From Bradyrhizobium sp. MOS002 (lineage in GTDB: Bacteria; Pseudomonadota; Alphaproteobacteria; Rhizobiales; Xanthobacteraceae), in contig NZ_PYFX01000001.1 of NCBI RefSeq assembly GCF_003020115.1, positions 186,001-250,000 of the forward strand: a DNA stretch of 64,000 bases. Direction: 5' to 3'. Position 1 is the first letter of the stretch. Each line of letters opens with the position of its first letter. Position numbers and translations under genes: made by a program. This document shows, piece by piece, positions 45,326 through 54,651 of this stretch. The notes beneath the pieces were generated by a model. The model searched no databases. It was not told the DNA's origin and saw only the letters and a list, made by a program, of their open reading frames with translations.

Positions 45326-47701
45326 ATGCTTGACTATAACCAGCCGATCGACCGGGCCAGACCGGAGGCCCCGCAGCAGCGGCCTCAGGCCGGCTTGAAC
45401 GTGCTGGAGCTCGTCAATTTGCTCTGGCGGCGGAAGATCGCGATTGCCGTTGCCGCGCTGCTCGGTGCGACGCTTGCCGTCACCGTGGGCAAGAGCCTGG
45501 CGCCCCGCTACACCGCCACCGCCCAGCTCTATGTCGACCCGCGCGAGCTTCAGCTCGTCGATCGCGAGCTAACGCCTCGCGCGCAGGACGTATCCGGCAT
45601 GTCGATGGTGGTCGAGAGCCAGGCGCGACTGATCACCTCCAACAGCGTGCTGCTCCAGGTGATCCAGCAGGCTGATCTGGACAAGGACCCCGAATTCGGC
45701 GGCGGGGCCGACGGCAAAGGCGTGATGTCGTCGCTGCTCGGCCTGATCGGCCTTCAGCCCCGCGCGCCCTCCGCCACGGAGAAAAAGGAAGTGCAGCTCG
45801 CCGCCCTCGAGGCGCTGAACCGGCACATCACGATCCGCAAGACCGAGAAGAGCTTCATCGTCGACATCGAGGTCTGGTCGACCGATCCGGCGAAAGCGGC
45901 GATGCTCGCCAACACGCTGACCAGCGCCTACCTCGCGGAATCCCGCAATTCGCAGGCTTCGGCCGCGCGGCGCGCCACCAACGATCTCTCCGGCCGCCTG
46001 AAGGAGCTGCGCGAGCGGCTGCGCAACGCCGAGACCGTGCTCGCGACCTACAAGGCGCAGAACAACTTCGTCGGCACTCAGGACGCGCTGATCAGCGATC
46101 AGCAGCTCTCCGCCAGCAACCAGCGGCTTTCCGCCGCACGCGCCGCGACGATGGACGCGCAGGCGCGGCTTGACCAGATCGAGGCGAGCCGACGCACCAC
46201 GGCAGATGCGGGCGCGAACTCCGAGGCGCTGCAATCGCCGACCATCGCGAACCTGCGCGCGCAATATGCCGACGCGCGCAAGAAATATGCGGAGCAGGCC
46301 GGCGAGCTCGGCCCGCGTCATCCGGCGCTGCGTCAGACCGAGAAGCAGGTCGAAGATCTCAAGCGCACCATCAACGAAGAGATCGACCGCTTCGCCCAGT
46401 CCGCCAAGAACGATTTGACGCGCGCCCGCGACTTTCAAGCCTCGCTCAGCCGGGCGCTGGAGGCGCAGAAGCGGCAGAGCGTCCAGCTCAGCCAGGCCGC
46501 CGTGCGTTTGCGCGAGCTCGAGCGTGAAGCCGATGCCAGCCGTGACGTCTATCAATCCTTCCTCAAGCGCTCGCGCGAGACCGAGGAGCAGGAGACGCTG
46601 AACACCTCGGCGGCTCGAATCATCGGCGAAGCGACGGTGCCGCAGCGGCGCTCGTTCCCGCCGGCGATGAGCCTGTTCGCCATGATCGGTTTCATCTTCG
46701 GCGCGATCGCTGCATCGAGCTGGTTCGTCGCGGCTGAACTGCTGTTCGCCGGTGCGTCCGTGCCGGCACCGGCGCCGGCCCGTCCCAATCGCACTCCATT
46801 GCCGCAAGCTCCGCGAGCCCCAGCGCCTTCGCGGGCGCCGGAGACCACCCGGCCCCAGCCGGTCTCGCGAGCCCCGGAAGTCGCGGAGGCACTGCCGGAA
46901 CTCGCCGCCCCGCCGCTGCAACCTTCGATGGTCGAGAAGCCCCTGATCGAAAAGCCGCTGATCGCGCGCCTCCAGGAGGCCGACGTCATTCATACGCTCG
47001 GTGCCATTCTCGCCACCGGCGGCGGCATCGACCTCACCCGGCTGGGCTGGCCGACGCTGCGCCCCGGCTTTCCACTGACGACGCTGCTCAACGCCTGGCG
47101 CGACATGCGCGCTACGGCGGCCCGGCGCGCTGGTGGAAAGACAATGCCGGTCATCGCGCTCGTCGGTGCCAGCGAAACCACCGGGCGCAGCGTGACCGCG
47201 CTGAATTTCGCGCTCGCGGCCGCGCGCGACGGCGCCCGGGTGCTGATGATCGATGCCGACCATCAGGCGCACTCGCTCTCGAACAAGGTCAGCCGTCCCG
47301 GGAAGAGCGAGCCGAGCAAGGTCGGATGGCTTTCGATCGGCAGCAAGGCCGCGCGCGAGATCAAGACCCTCAACGGCATCTCGGTATTGCCGGCCGCCGA
47401 ACGCGACGCAGGCAAAGCCGCTGATGCCATCCGCAAGGCCATCGAGCAGGCGCGCTCCTCCGGCGGCTATGACCTTGTGATCCTCGACGGCCCCGCGGCG
47501 CCACTCACGGCCGGCAGCCGTAAGCTGCTCGATGATGCCGACGCGCTGGTGGCGGTGCTGCCGACCAGCCTCGACATCAACGACGGCCTGGAAGAGATAT
47601 TGAGCACGCTCGGCCGCGCCGAGCGCAAGCTCGTCGGGGTCGTGCTCGACGAGCTCACTCCTATGGCCCAAGCTCGCCAGCGAGGCAGACAATATGCTTG
47701 A
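45326..47701 (+). CDS. Wzc/ExoP-like polysaccharide chain-length protein with degenerate kinase domain
   Basis: Co-polymerase of surface polysaccharide, 791 residues. A Wzz domain starts near residue 24 with a membrane helix at about 36-58, followed by a long periplasmic coiled-coil and a second helix at about 455-475. A Pro-rich linker leads to a P-loop domain. Walker A reads GASETTGRS at 614-622, with Arg621 in place of the lysine. Walker A' (VLMIDAD, about 639-645) and Walker B (VILDG, about 718-722) remain. The tyrosine cluster is absent, with one Tyr next to the C-terminus. The 3' end overlaps the next gene by 8 bases. Confidence 0.9.
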   Translation: MLDYNQPIDRARPEAPQQRPQAGLNVLELVNLLWRRKIAIAVAALLGATLAVTVGKSLAPRYTATAQLYVDPRELQLVDRELTPRAQDVSGMSMVVESQARLITSNSVLLQVIQQADLDKDPEFGGGADGKGVMSSLLGLIGLQPRAPSATEKKEVQLAALEALNRHITIRKTEKSFIVDIEVWSTDPAKAAMLANTLTSAYLAESRNSQASAARRATNDLSGRLKELRERLRNAETVLATYKAQNNFVGTQDALISDQQLSASNQRLSAARAATMDAQARLDQIEASRRTTADAGANSEALQSPTIANLRAQYADARKKYAEQAGELGPRHPALRQTEKQVEDLKRTINEEIDRFAQSAKNDLTRARDFQASLSRALEAQKRQSVQLSQAAVRLRELEREADASRDVYQSFLKRSRETEEQETLNTSAARIIGEATVPQRRSFPPAMSLFAMIGFIFGAIAASSWFVAAELLFAGASVPAPAPARPNRTPLPQAPRAPAPSRAPETTRPQPVSRAPEVAEALPELAAPPLQPSMVEKPLIEKPLIARLQEADVIHTLGAILATGGGIDLTRLGWPTLRPGFPLTTLLNAWRDMRATAARRAGGKTMPVIALVGASETTGRSVTALNFALAAARDGARVLMIDADHQAHSLSNKVSRPGKSEPSKVGWLSIGSKAAREIKTLNGISVLPAAERDAGKAADAIRKAIEQARSSGGYDLVILDGPAAPLTAGSRKLLDDADALVAVLPTSLDINDGLEEILSTLGRAERKLVGVVLDELTPMAQARQRGRQYA

Positions 47702-48500
47702 GCGCCGCATCAATCTCGATGGCCGGGCCGCAACCGCCGACGTGCCGCGGATCACCATCGGCGGCCTTCGCATGGCCGCGCTCGACCTGGAAGCAACCGC
47801 AGATTTCATGATCGAGGCGACCGATCCGCGCCATCGCATCGGCCGTCCGCTGCACCTGACCTCGGCCAATGGCGAGGTGCTGGCGCGGTGCTCGACCGAA
47901 CCGGAGACCGAGCGCCTGTTCCGCGGCGCCGACCTCATCAACGCCGATGGTCAGCCGCTGGTGGCGGCGTCCAGGCTGCAATCCTGGTTTCCGCTGCCCG
48001 AGCGCGTCGCCACGACGGACCTGTTTCACGTCGTCGCGCGCAAGGCTGAAGCGGTCGGCCGCACCTTCTACATGTTCGGCGCCAGCGAGGATGAAAACGC
48101 CGCTGCGGTCGAGAACGTGCGGAAGATGTATCCAAACCTCAAGATCGTCGGCTACAGCCACGGTTATCTCCGTGGCGATGCGCTGCGCGCGAAGGTCGAC
48201 GAGATCAACGCGCTGGCGCCGGATTATCTCTGGGTTGCGCTGGGCGTGCCAAACGAGCAGGCGTTCGTCGAGGAATTCACCCCGCATCTCACCAATGTCG
48301 GCGTCATCAAGACATCCGGCGGCCTATTCAACTTCTTGTCGGGAAGCCGCTCGCGCGCGCCGCGATGGATGCAGAAGATTGGGCTGGAATGGGCCTGGCG
48401 CACCTTGCTCGAGCCTCGCCGCCTGTTCTGGCGCTATTTGACCACCAACCCCCGCGCGATCTATCTGCTGTTCAGCCGCAATCGGCCCTTCAATCGCTGA
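47694..48500 (+). CDS. WecG/TagA/CpsF family glycosyltransferase
   Basis: 268 residues. The family blocks are LTSANGEVLARCSTEPETERLFRGADLINADGQPLVAASR, then FYMFGASEDENAAAVENVRKMYPNLKIVGYSHGY, then DYLWVALGVPNEQAFVEEF and the C-terminal PRWMQKIGLEWAWRTLLEPRRLFWRY. The enzymes transfer a hexosamine or uronate to a lipid-linked intermediate. It overlaps the chain-length gene by 8 bases, so the two are coupled. Confidence 0.9.
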   Translation: MLERRINLDGRAATADVPRITIGGLRMAALDLEATADFMIEATDPRHRIGRPLHLTSANGEVLARCSTEPETERLFRGADLINADGQPLVAASRLQSWFPLPERVATTDLFHVVARKAEAVGRTFYMFGASEDENAAAVENVRKMYPNLKIVGYSHGYLRGDALRAKVDEINALAPDYLWVALGVPNEQAFVEEFTPHLTNVGVIKTSGGLFNFLSGSRSRAPRWMQKIGLEWAWRTLLEPRRLFWRYLTTNPRAIYLLFSRNRPFNR

Positions 48501-48512
48501 GCAGGCAACGAC

Positions 48513-48661
48513 ATGACCGACCGACAGTCCTCGTGACGCGAGGCGCGGGCTATATCGGCTCGCACGCGTGCCGCGCCCAGACCGCCGCCGGTTATCAGCC
48601 CCGCCTGCGCTATTTCAACGCCAGAGCCGCCGGTATTGCGCCTTGCGGGCCGGGCTCATAA
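48513..48661 (+). pseudogene. galE: galE (UDP-glucose 4-epimerase) remnant
   Basis: The frame from 48521 reads PTVLVTRGAGYIGSHACRAQ, matching the GalE NAD-binding start VLVTGGAGYIGSHAC. After AAGYQPR it jumps to LRYFNARAAG, matching the YFNAAGA motif found about 130 residues later in intact GalE. The ATG at 48513 is in another frame and stops within seven codons, so a frameshift and a large internal deletion are both present. It lies 12 bases after the WecG-like gene and marks loss of a gene from this locus. Confidence 0.75.
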
Positions 48662-48849
48662 GCGGCTAAAGAGGCTGTCACAGTCGGCGTCGGCACCTTT
48701 CCCGGCCGCCGCATGTTTTTGTATGGCTGCCGACACAAGCGGCACAATCGGCTCAGCCAACAGCGCGAGCCAGCTTTTCACAGCGAAGGCCACGATCGAG
48801 TCCGCGCATCGGCCTGCTTTCAGGCGCGACCCAAGGGAGCACGGAACGA

Positions 48850-49191
48850 ATGCATCAGGCCGCAAGCCTGCAATTCGAGCGCATGATGGACGAGTTCGTC
48901 CTCTGGCATGCCGTGCCGGAGAACGAACGATCGCCGGCGCCTGCCTGGTGGTGGGGACCGGCGATGGCGGTGTTGGACGCGCATGAGCCGATGCGACAGG
49001 CCTGGTGTCGTGCGCTCGGCCTCGGCGACAGCTCGAGCTTTGCGGAAGGAGCAAATGTCCTTATCACGCTCTTCGCCGAACAAACCTCGCTCCCGTGGCC
49101 GGATGATTTTCCACGCAAGGTGGAGATAAGAGACGAGGACGTCCGCGAGCTGCACCCGCAGCCGTCAGACGACAGCGCTTTTCAACCGTAG
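48850..49191 (+). CDS. Small hypothetical protein
   Basis: 113 residues from ATG 48850, with GGGAG at 48836-48840. Trp-rich first half (FVLWHAVPENERSPAPAWWWGPAMAV) and charged second half, no recognised domain. It is convergent with and overlaps the 3' end of the c-di-GMP gene by 27 bases. Confidence 0.55.
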   Translation: MHQAASLQFERMMDEFVLWHAVPENERSPAPAWWWGPAMAVLDAHEPMRQAWCRALGLGDSSSFAEGANVLITLFAEQTSLPWPDDFPRKVEIRDEDVRELHPQPSDDSAFQP

Positions 49192-52100
49192 CGCCGCGGC
49201 ATCGGTCGCGGCATGGTCCAGCTCCGGCTGAAGCGGCGGCGCGTAGGGCGGCACCATCGGCCGCAGCAGCTCGGCCATCTGCCGCGCCGGAACGGGCTTG
49301 GAGATCAGGAAACCTTGCATCTCGTCACAGCCATGGGCGCGCAGGAAGGTCTCCTGCTCGACGTTCTCGACGCCTTCGGCGACCACGGTCATACCGAGCG
49401 CCTTGCCCATGCTGATGATCGCCTGCGCGATTGCCTGATCCTCCGCATCCTGCGGCAAGTCGCGCACGAAGGAGCGGTCGATCTTGATGGTGTCGATCGG
49501 GAAATGTTTCATCAGCGACATCGACGAATAGCCGGTGCCGAAATCGTCGATGGCCAGGCGAATGCCGCGGCTCTGGATGGCGTCGAGCACCTTGATCGCA
49601 CGTCCGACATTGCGCATCATCATGCTCTCGGTGACTTCGAGCTGGAGCAGCACCGGGGACATGCCGCTTGCAGCGAGCGCCTCGTCGACGTCCTGTAACA
49701 GATGCGCGTCGACGAACTGGCGCGGCGACAGGTTTACCGCCATCGACACCGGCAACAGGCCGCGCCGCTGCCAGGCCATGGCCTGGGCACAGGCCTCCTT
49801 CATCACCCAGCGGCCGATCGGCACGATCAGTCCGGTTTCCTCCGCGAGCGGGATGAACTGTGCCGGCGAGATATTGCCGAGATCGGGATGCGCCCAGCGC
49901 AACAGCGCTTCCACGCCGGTGATCTGGCCGGTCACCATGTCCACCTTGGGCTGGTAGTTCAGCGAGAACTGCTCCCGCTCCAGCGCCCGGCGCAGGGCAC
50001 TTTCGAGCGAGAGTCGCTCGATCGACTGCGTCTTCACTTCCTGCGAGAAGAAGCGATAGCCGTTCTTGCCGTCCTCCTTGGCGAGATACATCGCCATGTC
50101 GGCGTTCTTGGTCAGCGTCTGCACGTCGGAGCCGTTGGTCGGATACATCGCGATGCCGATCGAGGCCGTGGTGTGGCACTCGTGTCCCGCCAGCTCCATG
50201 GGCTCGGCAAGGGCCGTCAACAGCCCGGTCGCAATGCGCTGGACGTCATCGATCTCGCCGCATTGATCGAGGATCACCACGAACTCGTCGCCGCCGAGCC
50301 GCGCCACCACGTCGCTTGCGCGCAGCGCACCACGCAGCCGATTGGCCACTTCGAGCAGGAGCAGATCGCCGGCCTCGTGACCCAGCGAATCGTTGATGAC
50401 CTTGAAACGGTCGAGGTCGATGAACAGCACCGCAAAGCGGTGATCGTGGCGCTGCGCTGCGTCGATCGCCTCATGCAGCAGCCCGTTGAACGTCTCCCGG
50501 TTCGGCAGGTCGGTCAGGCTGTCGTGCGAAGCGAGGTACTCGATTCGCTCGTCCGCCTCGTTTTTCTCGTCGGCCCGGTCGAAATTCTCCATCGCGAAGG
50601 AGACGTTGTCGGCGAGGCGCTGCAGCAGCTCGACGAACTCGGCCGTGAAGGTGCCCGGTTCGGTCGACATGTAGATCATGACGCCGACGGCCTGATCGTG
50701 CGCGACGAGCGGAAAAGCCGCGCCCGACCGCGCGCCGTCGTTGCGGACGATGGTATGAAAGGCGCGAACGCGATCGTCGTTGAGATAGTCGTTGCTGATG
50801 CAGGGCTGGCGGGTACGGAACGCCGTGCCGCTCATTCCGCGCCCCTCGGGACGCTCGGGGTCGATTGACAGGCGGACATTGCGCGTGGTGTCAGACGATG
50901 GTCCGGCGCTCGACACGATCTCCAGCTGGTCGCTGTCGGCCCTCGCCAGCGCAATGGTCGTCGATGTGAACTTGGCGCCGTTCGATGCGGCGAGACAGAC
51001 GAGGTCGAACAGTTCGGCGCGCGACTTCGCCCGCATGATCGCCTCGTTGGTCGCGCTCAGCGCCGCAAACATGCGAGCCAGGCGCTCCGTCCGCACCTCG
51101 TTGCGGGCCTTTTCCTCGGCGCGATCGAAATTATCGAGTGCAAACGAGACGTTCTCGGCGAGGCGCCCGAGCAGCTCGACCATATCTGGTGTGAACGTAT
51201 TCTCTTCCGGCGCGAGGAAAAGCAGAATGCCGATGGGCTCCTGACCCGCGCGCAGCAGCGGGAAGCTGGCAGCGGCTCGCGTCCCATCTTCGGTAGCCTT
51301 GGAATGCCAATGCGCCGATCTGGGGTCGTGGAGATAGTCGTTGATCACACTGGGCCGCCGCGTGCGCAACGACGTTCCGATGATCCCCTGTCCCTCGGGA
51401 TGATCGGGAGCGAGGTTGCAGGTACGTCCAACCATTCGCTCCTGGAGCCGTCCCTTGACTGCCACGACGTGAACCAGCTCACGTTTTTCGTCCACGATTC
51501 CGATGGTCGCCGATGCGAAGACCCCGCCGAGCACGGCCGCCTGACACGCGACCTCGAACAGCTCCTCGCGCGTCTTGGCGCGCATGATGGCTTCGTTCGT
51601 GGCGCTCAGCGCCTCGAACATGCCGCTCAACCTGCCACGCTGCTTGTCGGCCTTCGCCTTCTCGTCGGCGCGGTCGAAATTCTCCAGCGCGAAGGCGACG
51701 TTGGCCTGAAGCTTACGCAGCAATTCGATGAATTCGCCAGTGAAGGTGTGGCGTTCGGGGGAGTTGAACAGGAATACGCCCTCGATGCGGTCGCCGTTGA
51801 ACAGCGGCAGCGCCGCAGAGGACGCGATCCCGTTGCGGCGGGCGCTTGACTGCCAGGGCTTGATGCGGTCGTCGGCGAGCACGTCGTTGCTGACGGCGGG
51901 CTGACCCGTGCGGAAGGCGGTGCCGGTCAGCCCGCGGCCTTCAGGCACTTGGTCGGAGGTGGAGAATTTGAAGGTGCGGACCTGATCTGCATTCGGTCCG
52001 TAGCAGGCGACGACGCGCAACAGCTCGGCGCGATCGTCGGCGAGCGCAATCGTAGCCGAGGTGAACTTTGCACCCTTGGCCGTCGCCTCGCAGACCAAAT

Positions 52101-53280
52101 CGAACAATTCTGAGCGCGACCGCGCGCGCAGGATCGCCTCGTTGGTGGCGCTCAGCGCCGCGTACATGCGGGCCAGGCGTTCTTCTTCCGCGGCGATCCT
52201 GGCATTGTCGGCCGCGCGCCCGAAATTCTCGAGCGCGAAGGAGACGTTCTCAGCCATCCGCAGCAGGAGCGCGACGATCTCCTCATCCTTGGCCCAGGAC
52301 CGGCTGATGAAGAACAAGAGCACGCCGACACTTTCGCCGTGCCTGATCAGCGGTGCAACCACGCACGCGGCAACGCCGGTGTTGATTTTGGCCTGTTCCC
52401 ACGGCGAGCCCTTGGTACGACTGGCGAGATCGTCTTCGACGATGGCCTTCTGCGTCCGGAACACCTCGCCGGATATGCCGTTGCCATAGGGGCTTTCCGG
52501 ATCGATCGAGTAGCGCGCCTGGGTGACCAGCTCGAGGTTCTCTCCGGTGGAGGCGACCGGGATCATCCAGTGCGAGTCCGGCTCGCGGAGCAGAACGATG
52601 GTCGCCAGCGACTTGCCGCCATGGACAGAGGCGTCGCACACGAGCTGGTACAGCTCCCGCTCGGTCTTGGCGCGCAGGATGGCTTCGTTGGTCGCGCTGA
52701 TGGCGCCGAACATGCGGTTGAGCCGGCGCGTCGCCCGCTCACCGGTCTGCCGTGCGCTCTCTCGCCGGAAAATGTCCAGTGCGTAGGAAATGTTGGCCGA
52801 CATGCGCTCGAACAGCGACACCATCTGCTCATTCAGCGAGCCGGCCTCGCGGCGGGTCACAAAGAGCACGCCGACACTCTTGCCGTTGCAGAGCAGCGGC
52901 AGCGCCGCAGCAGCGCCGATCTGGGCCGCGGCCGCGCCCGCGCGCCACGCCAGCGAGCGCGGATCGTTCAGATAATCGTTGCTGACGCACAGTTTCTGAT
53001 TGCGAAATGCTTCGCCGCCGACGCCCGATCCTTCGGCTGTGCCGGCTTCCGTCGTAATCATGATGGAGCGCAGCCGCGGAATGTCGTCGCCACAGCCGGC
53101 CGCAAATTGCAATCGCCGGCCATCCGGTCCCATCAGAAACACTGCAACAGCCAAAAAATCCCCGCTCGAAAAGCCGGCGTCGCAGACCTTCTGGTACAGC
53201 TCGTCCGGCGATTTCGCGTAGAGGATCGCTTCGTTGATGGCGCTCAACGCCGCAAAGGTGCGCGCGAGTGTCGTCGTCAC
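49165..53280 (-). CDS. Five-GAF GGDEF-EAL c-di-GMP enzyme
   Basis: A 1371-residue soluble signalling protein. Five tandem GAF-like units of about 185 residues cover residues 1 to about 925, each opening with a FAALSATNEAI-type helix. A GGDEF domain follows (RLGGDEFVVIL), with an RASD I-site five residues before GGDEF, so product inhibition should occur. The EAL domain has GVEALLRW and DDFGTGYSS, so both cyclase and phosphodiesterase sites look intact. The start is GTG 53280 with GGGAG upstream. Effector ligands of the GAF units are unknown. Confidence 0.92.
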   Translation of the reverse strand: MTTTLARTFAALSAINEAILYAKSPDELYQKVCDAGFSSGDFLAVAVFLMGPDGRRLQFAAGCGDDIPRLRSIMITTEAGTAEGSGVGGEAFRNQKLCVSNDYLNDPRSLAWRAGAAAAQIGAAAALPLLCNGKSVGVLFVTRREAGSLNEQMVSLFERMSANISYALDIFRRESARQTGERATRRLNRMFGAISATNEAILRAKTERELYQLVCDASVHGGKSLATIVLLREPDSHWMIPVASTGENLELVTQARYSIDPESPYGNGISGEVFRTQKAIVEDDLASRTKGSPWEQAKINTGVAACVVAPLIRHGESVGVLLFFISRSWAKDEEIVALLLRMAENVSFALENFGRAADNARIAAEEERLARMYAALSATNEAILRARSRSELFDLVCEATAKGAKFTSATIALADDRAELLRVVACYGPNADQVRTFKFSTSDQVPEGRGLTGTAFRTGQPAVSNDVLADDRIKPWQSSARRNGIASSAALPLFNGDRIEGVFLFNSPERHTFTGEFIELLRKLQANVAFALENFDRADEKAKADKQRGRLSGMFEALSATNEAIMRAKTREELFEVACQAAVLGGVFASATIGIVDEKRELVHVVAVKGRLQERMVGRTCNLAPDHPEGQGIIGTSLRTRRPSVINDYLHDPRSAHWHSKATEDGTRAAASFPLLRAGQEPIGILLFLAPEENTFTPDMVELLGRLAENVSFALDNFDRAEEKARNEVRTERLARMFAALSATNEAIMRAKSRAELFDLVCLAASNGAKFTSTTIALARADSDQLEIVSSAGPSSDTTRNVRLSIDPERPEGRGMSGTAFRTRQPCISNDYLNDDRVRAFHTIVRNDGARSGAAFPLVAHDQAVGVMIYMSTEPGTFTAEFVELLQRLADNVSFAMENFDRADEKNEADERIEYLASHDSLTDLPNRETFNGLLHEAIDAAQRHDHRFAVLFIDLDRFKVINDSLGHEAGDLLLLEVANRLRGALRASDVVARLGGDEFVVILDQCGEIDDVQRIATGLLTALAEPMELAGHECHTTASIGIAMYPTNGSDVQTLTKNADMAMYLAKEDGKNGYRFFSQEVKTQSIERLSLESALRRALEREQFSLNYQPKVDMVTGQITGVEALLRWAHPDLGNISPAQFIPLAEETGLIVPIGRWVMKEACAQAMAWQRRGLLPVSMAVNLSPRQFVDAHLLQDVDEALAASGMSPVLLQLEVTESMMMRNVGRAIKVLDAIQSRGIRLAIDDFGTGYSSMSLMKHFPIDTIKIDRSFVRDLPQDAEDQAIAQAIISMGKALGMTVVAEGVENVEQETFLRAHGCDEMQGFLISKPVPARQMAELLRPMVPPYAPPLQPELDHAATDAAALRLKSAVV

Positions 53281-53577
53281 GATCTCAGCTCCCGGGCAAT
53301 TTCTGCCTTTTTTTCCCGGATGACGTTATGACCGGCGAGCGCCTAAGTGCTCGTTATTGCGCGCTGCAAACCGTCCATCAAAGTGAACGAGCTGCGAACG
53401 ACCGGCGCCAAACTGTCGAAAATACCGCCGCGCGGGACGAATCTTGGCCCAACAGCGCGTTCTCGCTACGAATTTGCAGCCCTGTATTGGTTTACGGGAG
53501 ATTGATATCGCAGCCGCGCTTTGAGACCATGGCTCCCAACAAGCAGCCTGTTAAGGGCACGATGCCGGGGAAACGCC
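53281..53577. other. Divergent intergenic region
   Basis: 297 bases between the c-di-GMP gene and the Ldh-family gene. It contains the ribosome binding site for the GTG at 53280. No convincing promoter, repeat or hairpin was recognised. Confidence 0.35.
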
Positions 53578-54630
53578 ATGCCGATCGTCCAGGCCGACCG
53601 CCTCACGCGCATCAGCGCCGCGCTGCTTCGTGCCGCCGGAGCTTCCGAGGAAGAGGCCGACGCGGTCGCAAGCGGCTGCGTCAACGCCAATCTCGCCGGC
53701 CACGATTCCCACGGCGTAATCGCGGTCTCCACCTATATCGACCGGATCAAGGCCGGGCACATCGTTCCCGGCGCAAAATGGACCATCGTCCAGGAATCGC
53801 CGACCACGACCGTGATCGACGGCCATTGGGGTTTTGGTTTTCACGTCAACGCCAAGGCGATGGCGCTGACGATCGAGAAGGCGAAGACGGCGAATGTCGC
53901 CGCCTGCACCGTGTTCCGGCAAAGCCATGTCGGCCGCCTCGCTGCCTATCCGCTGATGGCGATGCGCGAAGGCATGATCGGGATCGCAACGGCGGATTCC
54001 GGCCGCTCGCCGAAACACGTGGCGCCGTTCGGCGGCAAGGAGGCACGGCTCGGCACTAATCCGATCTCGATTGCGGTGCCGTCCGATCTCGATGCGCCCT
54101 TCTACCTGGACATGGCGACCTCTGCGGTCGCGGCCGGCAAGATCCAGCTCGCGGTCGCACGGGACGAGGAGATTCCGAGGGGATGGATCATCGATGCCGA
54201 AGGACGCCACACCACCGATCCGACCCAATACCGCAAGGGCGGCGCGCTGCTGCCGCTAGGCGGAAGCGAGGGCTACAAGGGCAGCGGCCTCGCCGCGATG
54301 GTCGAGGTGCTGTGCGGCCTGCTCACCGGCCTCGGTTTCGGCGTCGAACCCACGGGCCGGCACAATGACGGCTGCTTCATGGCCGTGTTCAACGTCGCCG
54401 CGTTTCGCCCGCTGCAGGACTTCAAGCGCGAGGTCGCCGAGTTTGCACACTATCTCAAATCGACCCCGCCGTCCGAGGGCAGCAAGGGCGTGTTCTATCC
54501 CGGTGAGATCGAGGGCGTGCGCGAGCAGCAGCGCCGACGCGATGGCATCGAGATCGAGGATGCGACCTGGGAAAAGCTGCGCGCGCTGGCGCGCGAGTAC
54601 AGGCTGGATACGGTCCTCGATCTGGCCTGA
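53578..54630 (+). CDS. Ldh family oxidoreductase (malate/L-lactate/ureidoglycolate DH type)
   Basis: 350 residues from ATG 53578. The family signature is complete: GHDSHGVIAVSTYIDRIKAG, GIATADSGRSPKHVAPFGGKEARLGTNPISIAVPS and GSEGYKGSGLAAMVEVLCGLLTG. Enzymes of this fold reduce or oxidise 2-oxo/2-hydroxy acids with NAD(P). First gene of a likely operon with the LLM oxidoreductase (21 bases) and FAH-family hydrolase (15 bases). Confidence 0.9.
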   Translation: MPIVQADRLTRISAALLRAAGASEEEADAVASGCVNANLAGHDSHGVIAVSTYIDRIKAGHIVPGAKWTIVQESPTTTVIDGHWGFGFHVNAKAMALTIEKAKTANVAACTVFRQSHVGRLAAYPLMAMREGMIGIATADSGRSPKHVAPFGGKEARLGTNPISIAVPSDLDAPFYLDMATSAVAAGKIQLAVARDEEIPRGWIIDAEGRHTTDPTQYRKGGALLPLGGSEGYKGSGLAAMVEVLCGLLTGLGFGVEPTGRHNDGCFMAVFNVAAFRPLQDFKREVAEFAHYLKSTPPSEGSKGVFYPGEIEGVREQQRRRDGIEIEDATWEKLRALAREYRLDTVLDLA

Positions 54631-54651
54631 TGGAATTCGGAGAACAGCAGC

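Noticed and set aside
45569..47941. 790-residue open frame antisense to the chain-length gene
   Set aside because: Pure shadow of the plus-strand gene in high-GC DNA. Its product is a low-complexity Arg/Gly/Ala sequence without domains, while the plus strand has clear Wzz and P-loop features.
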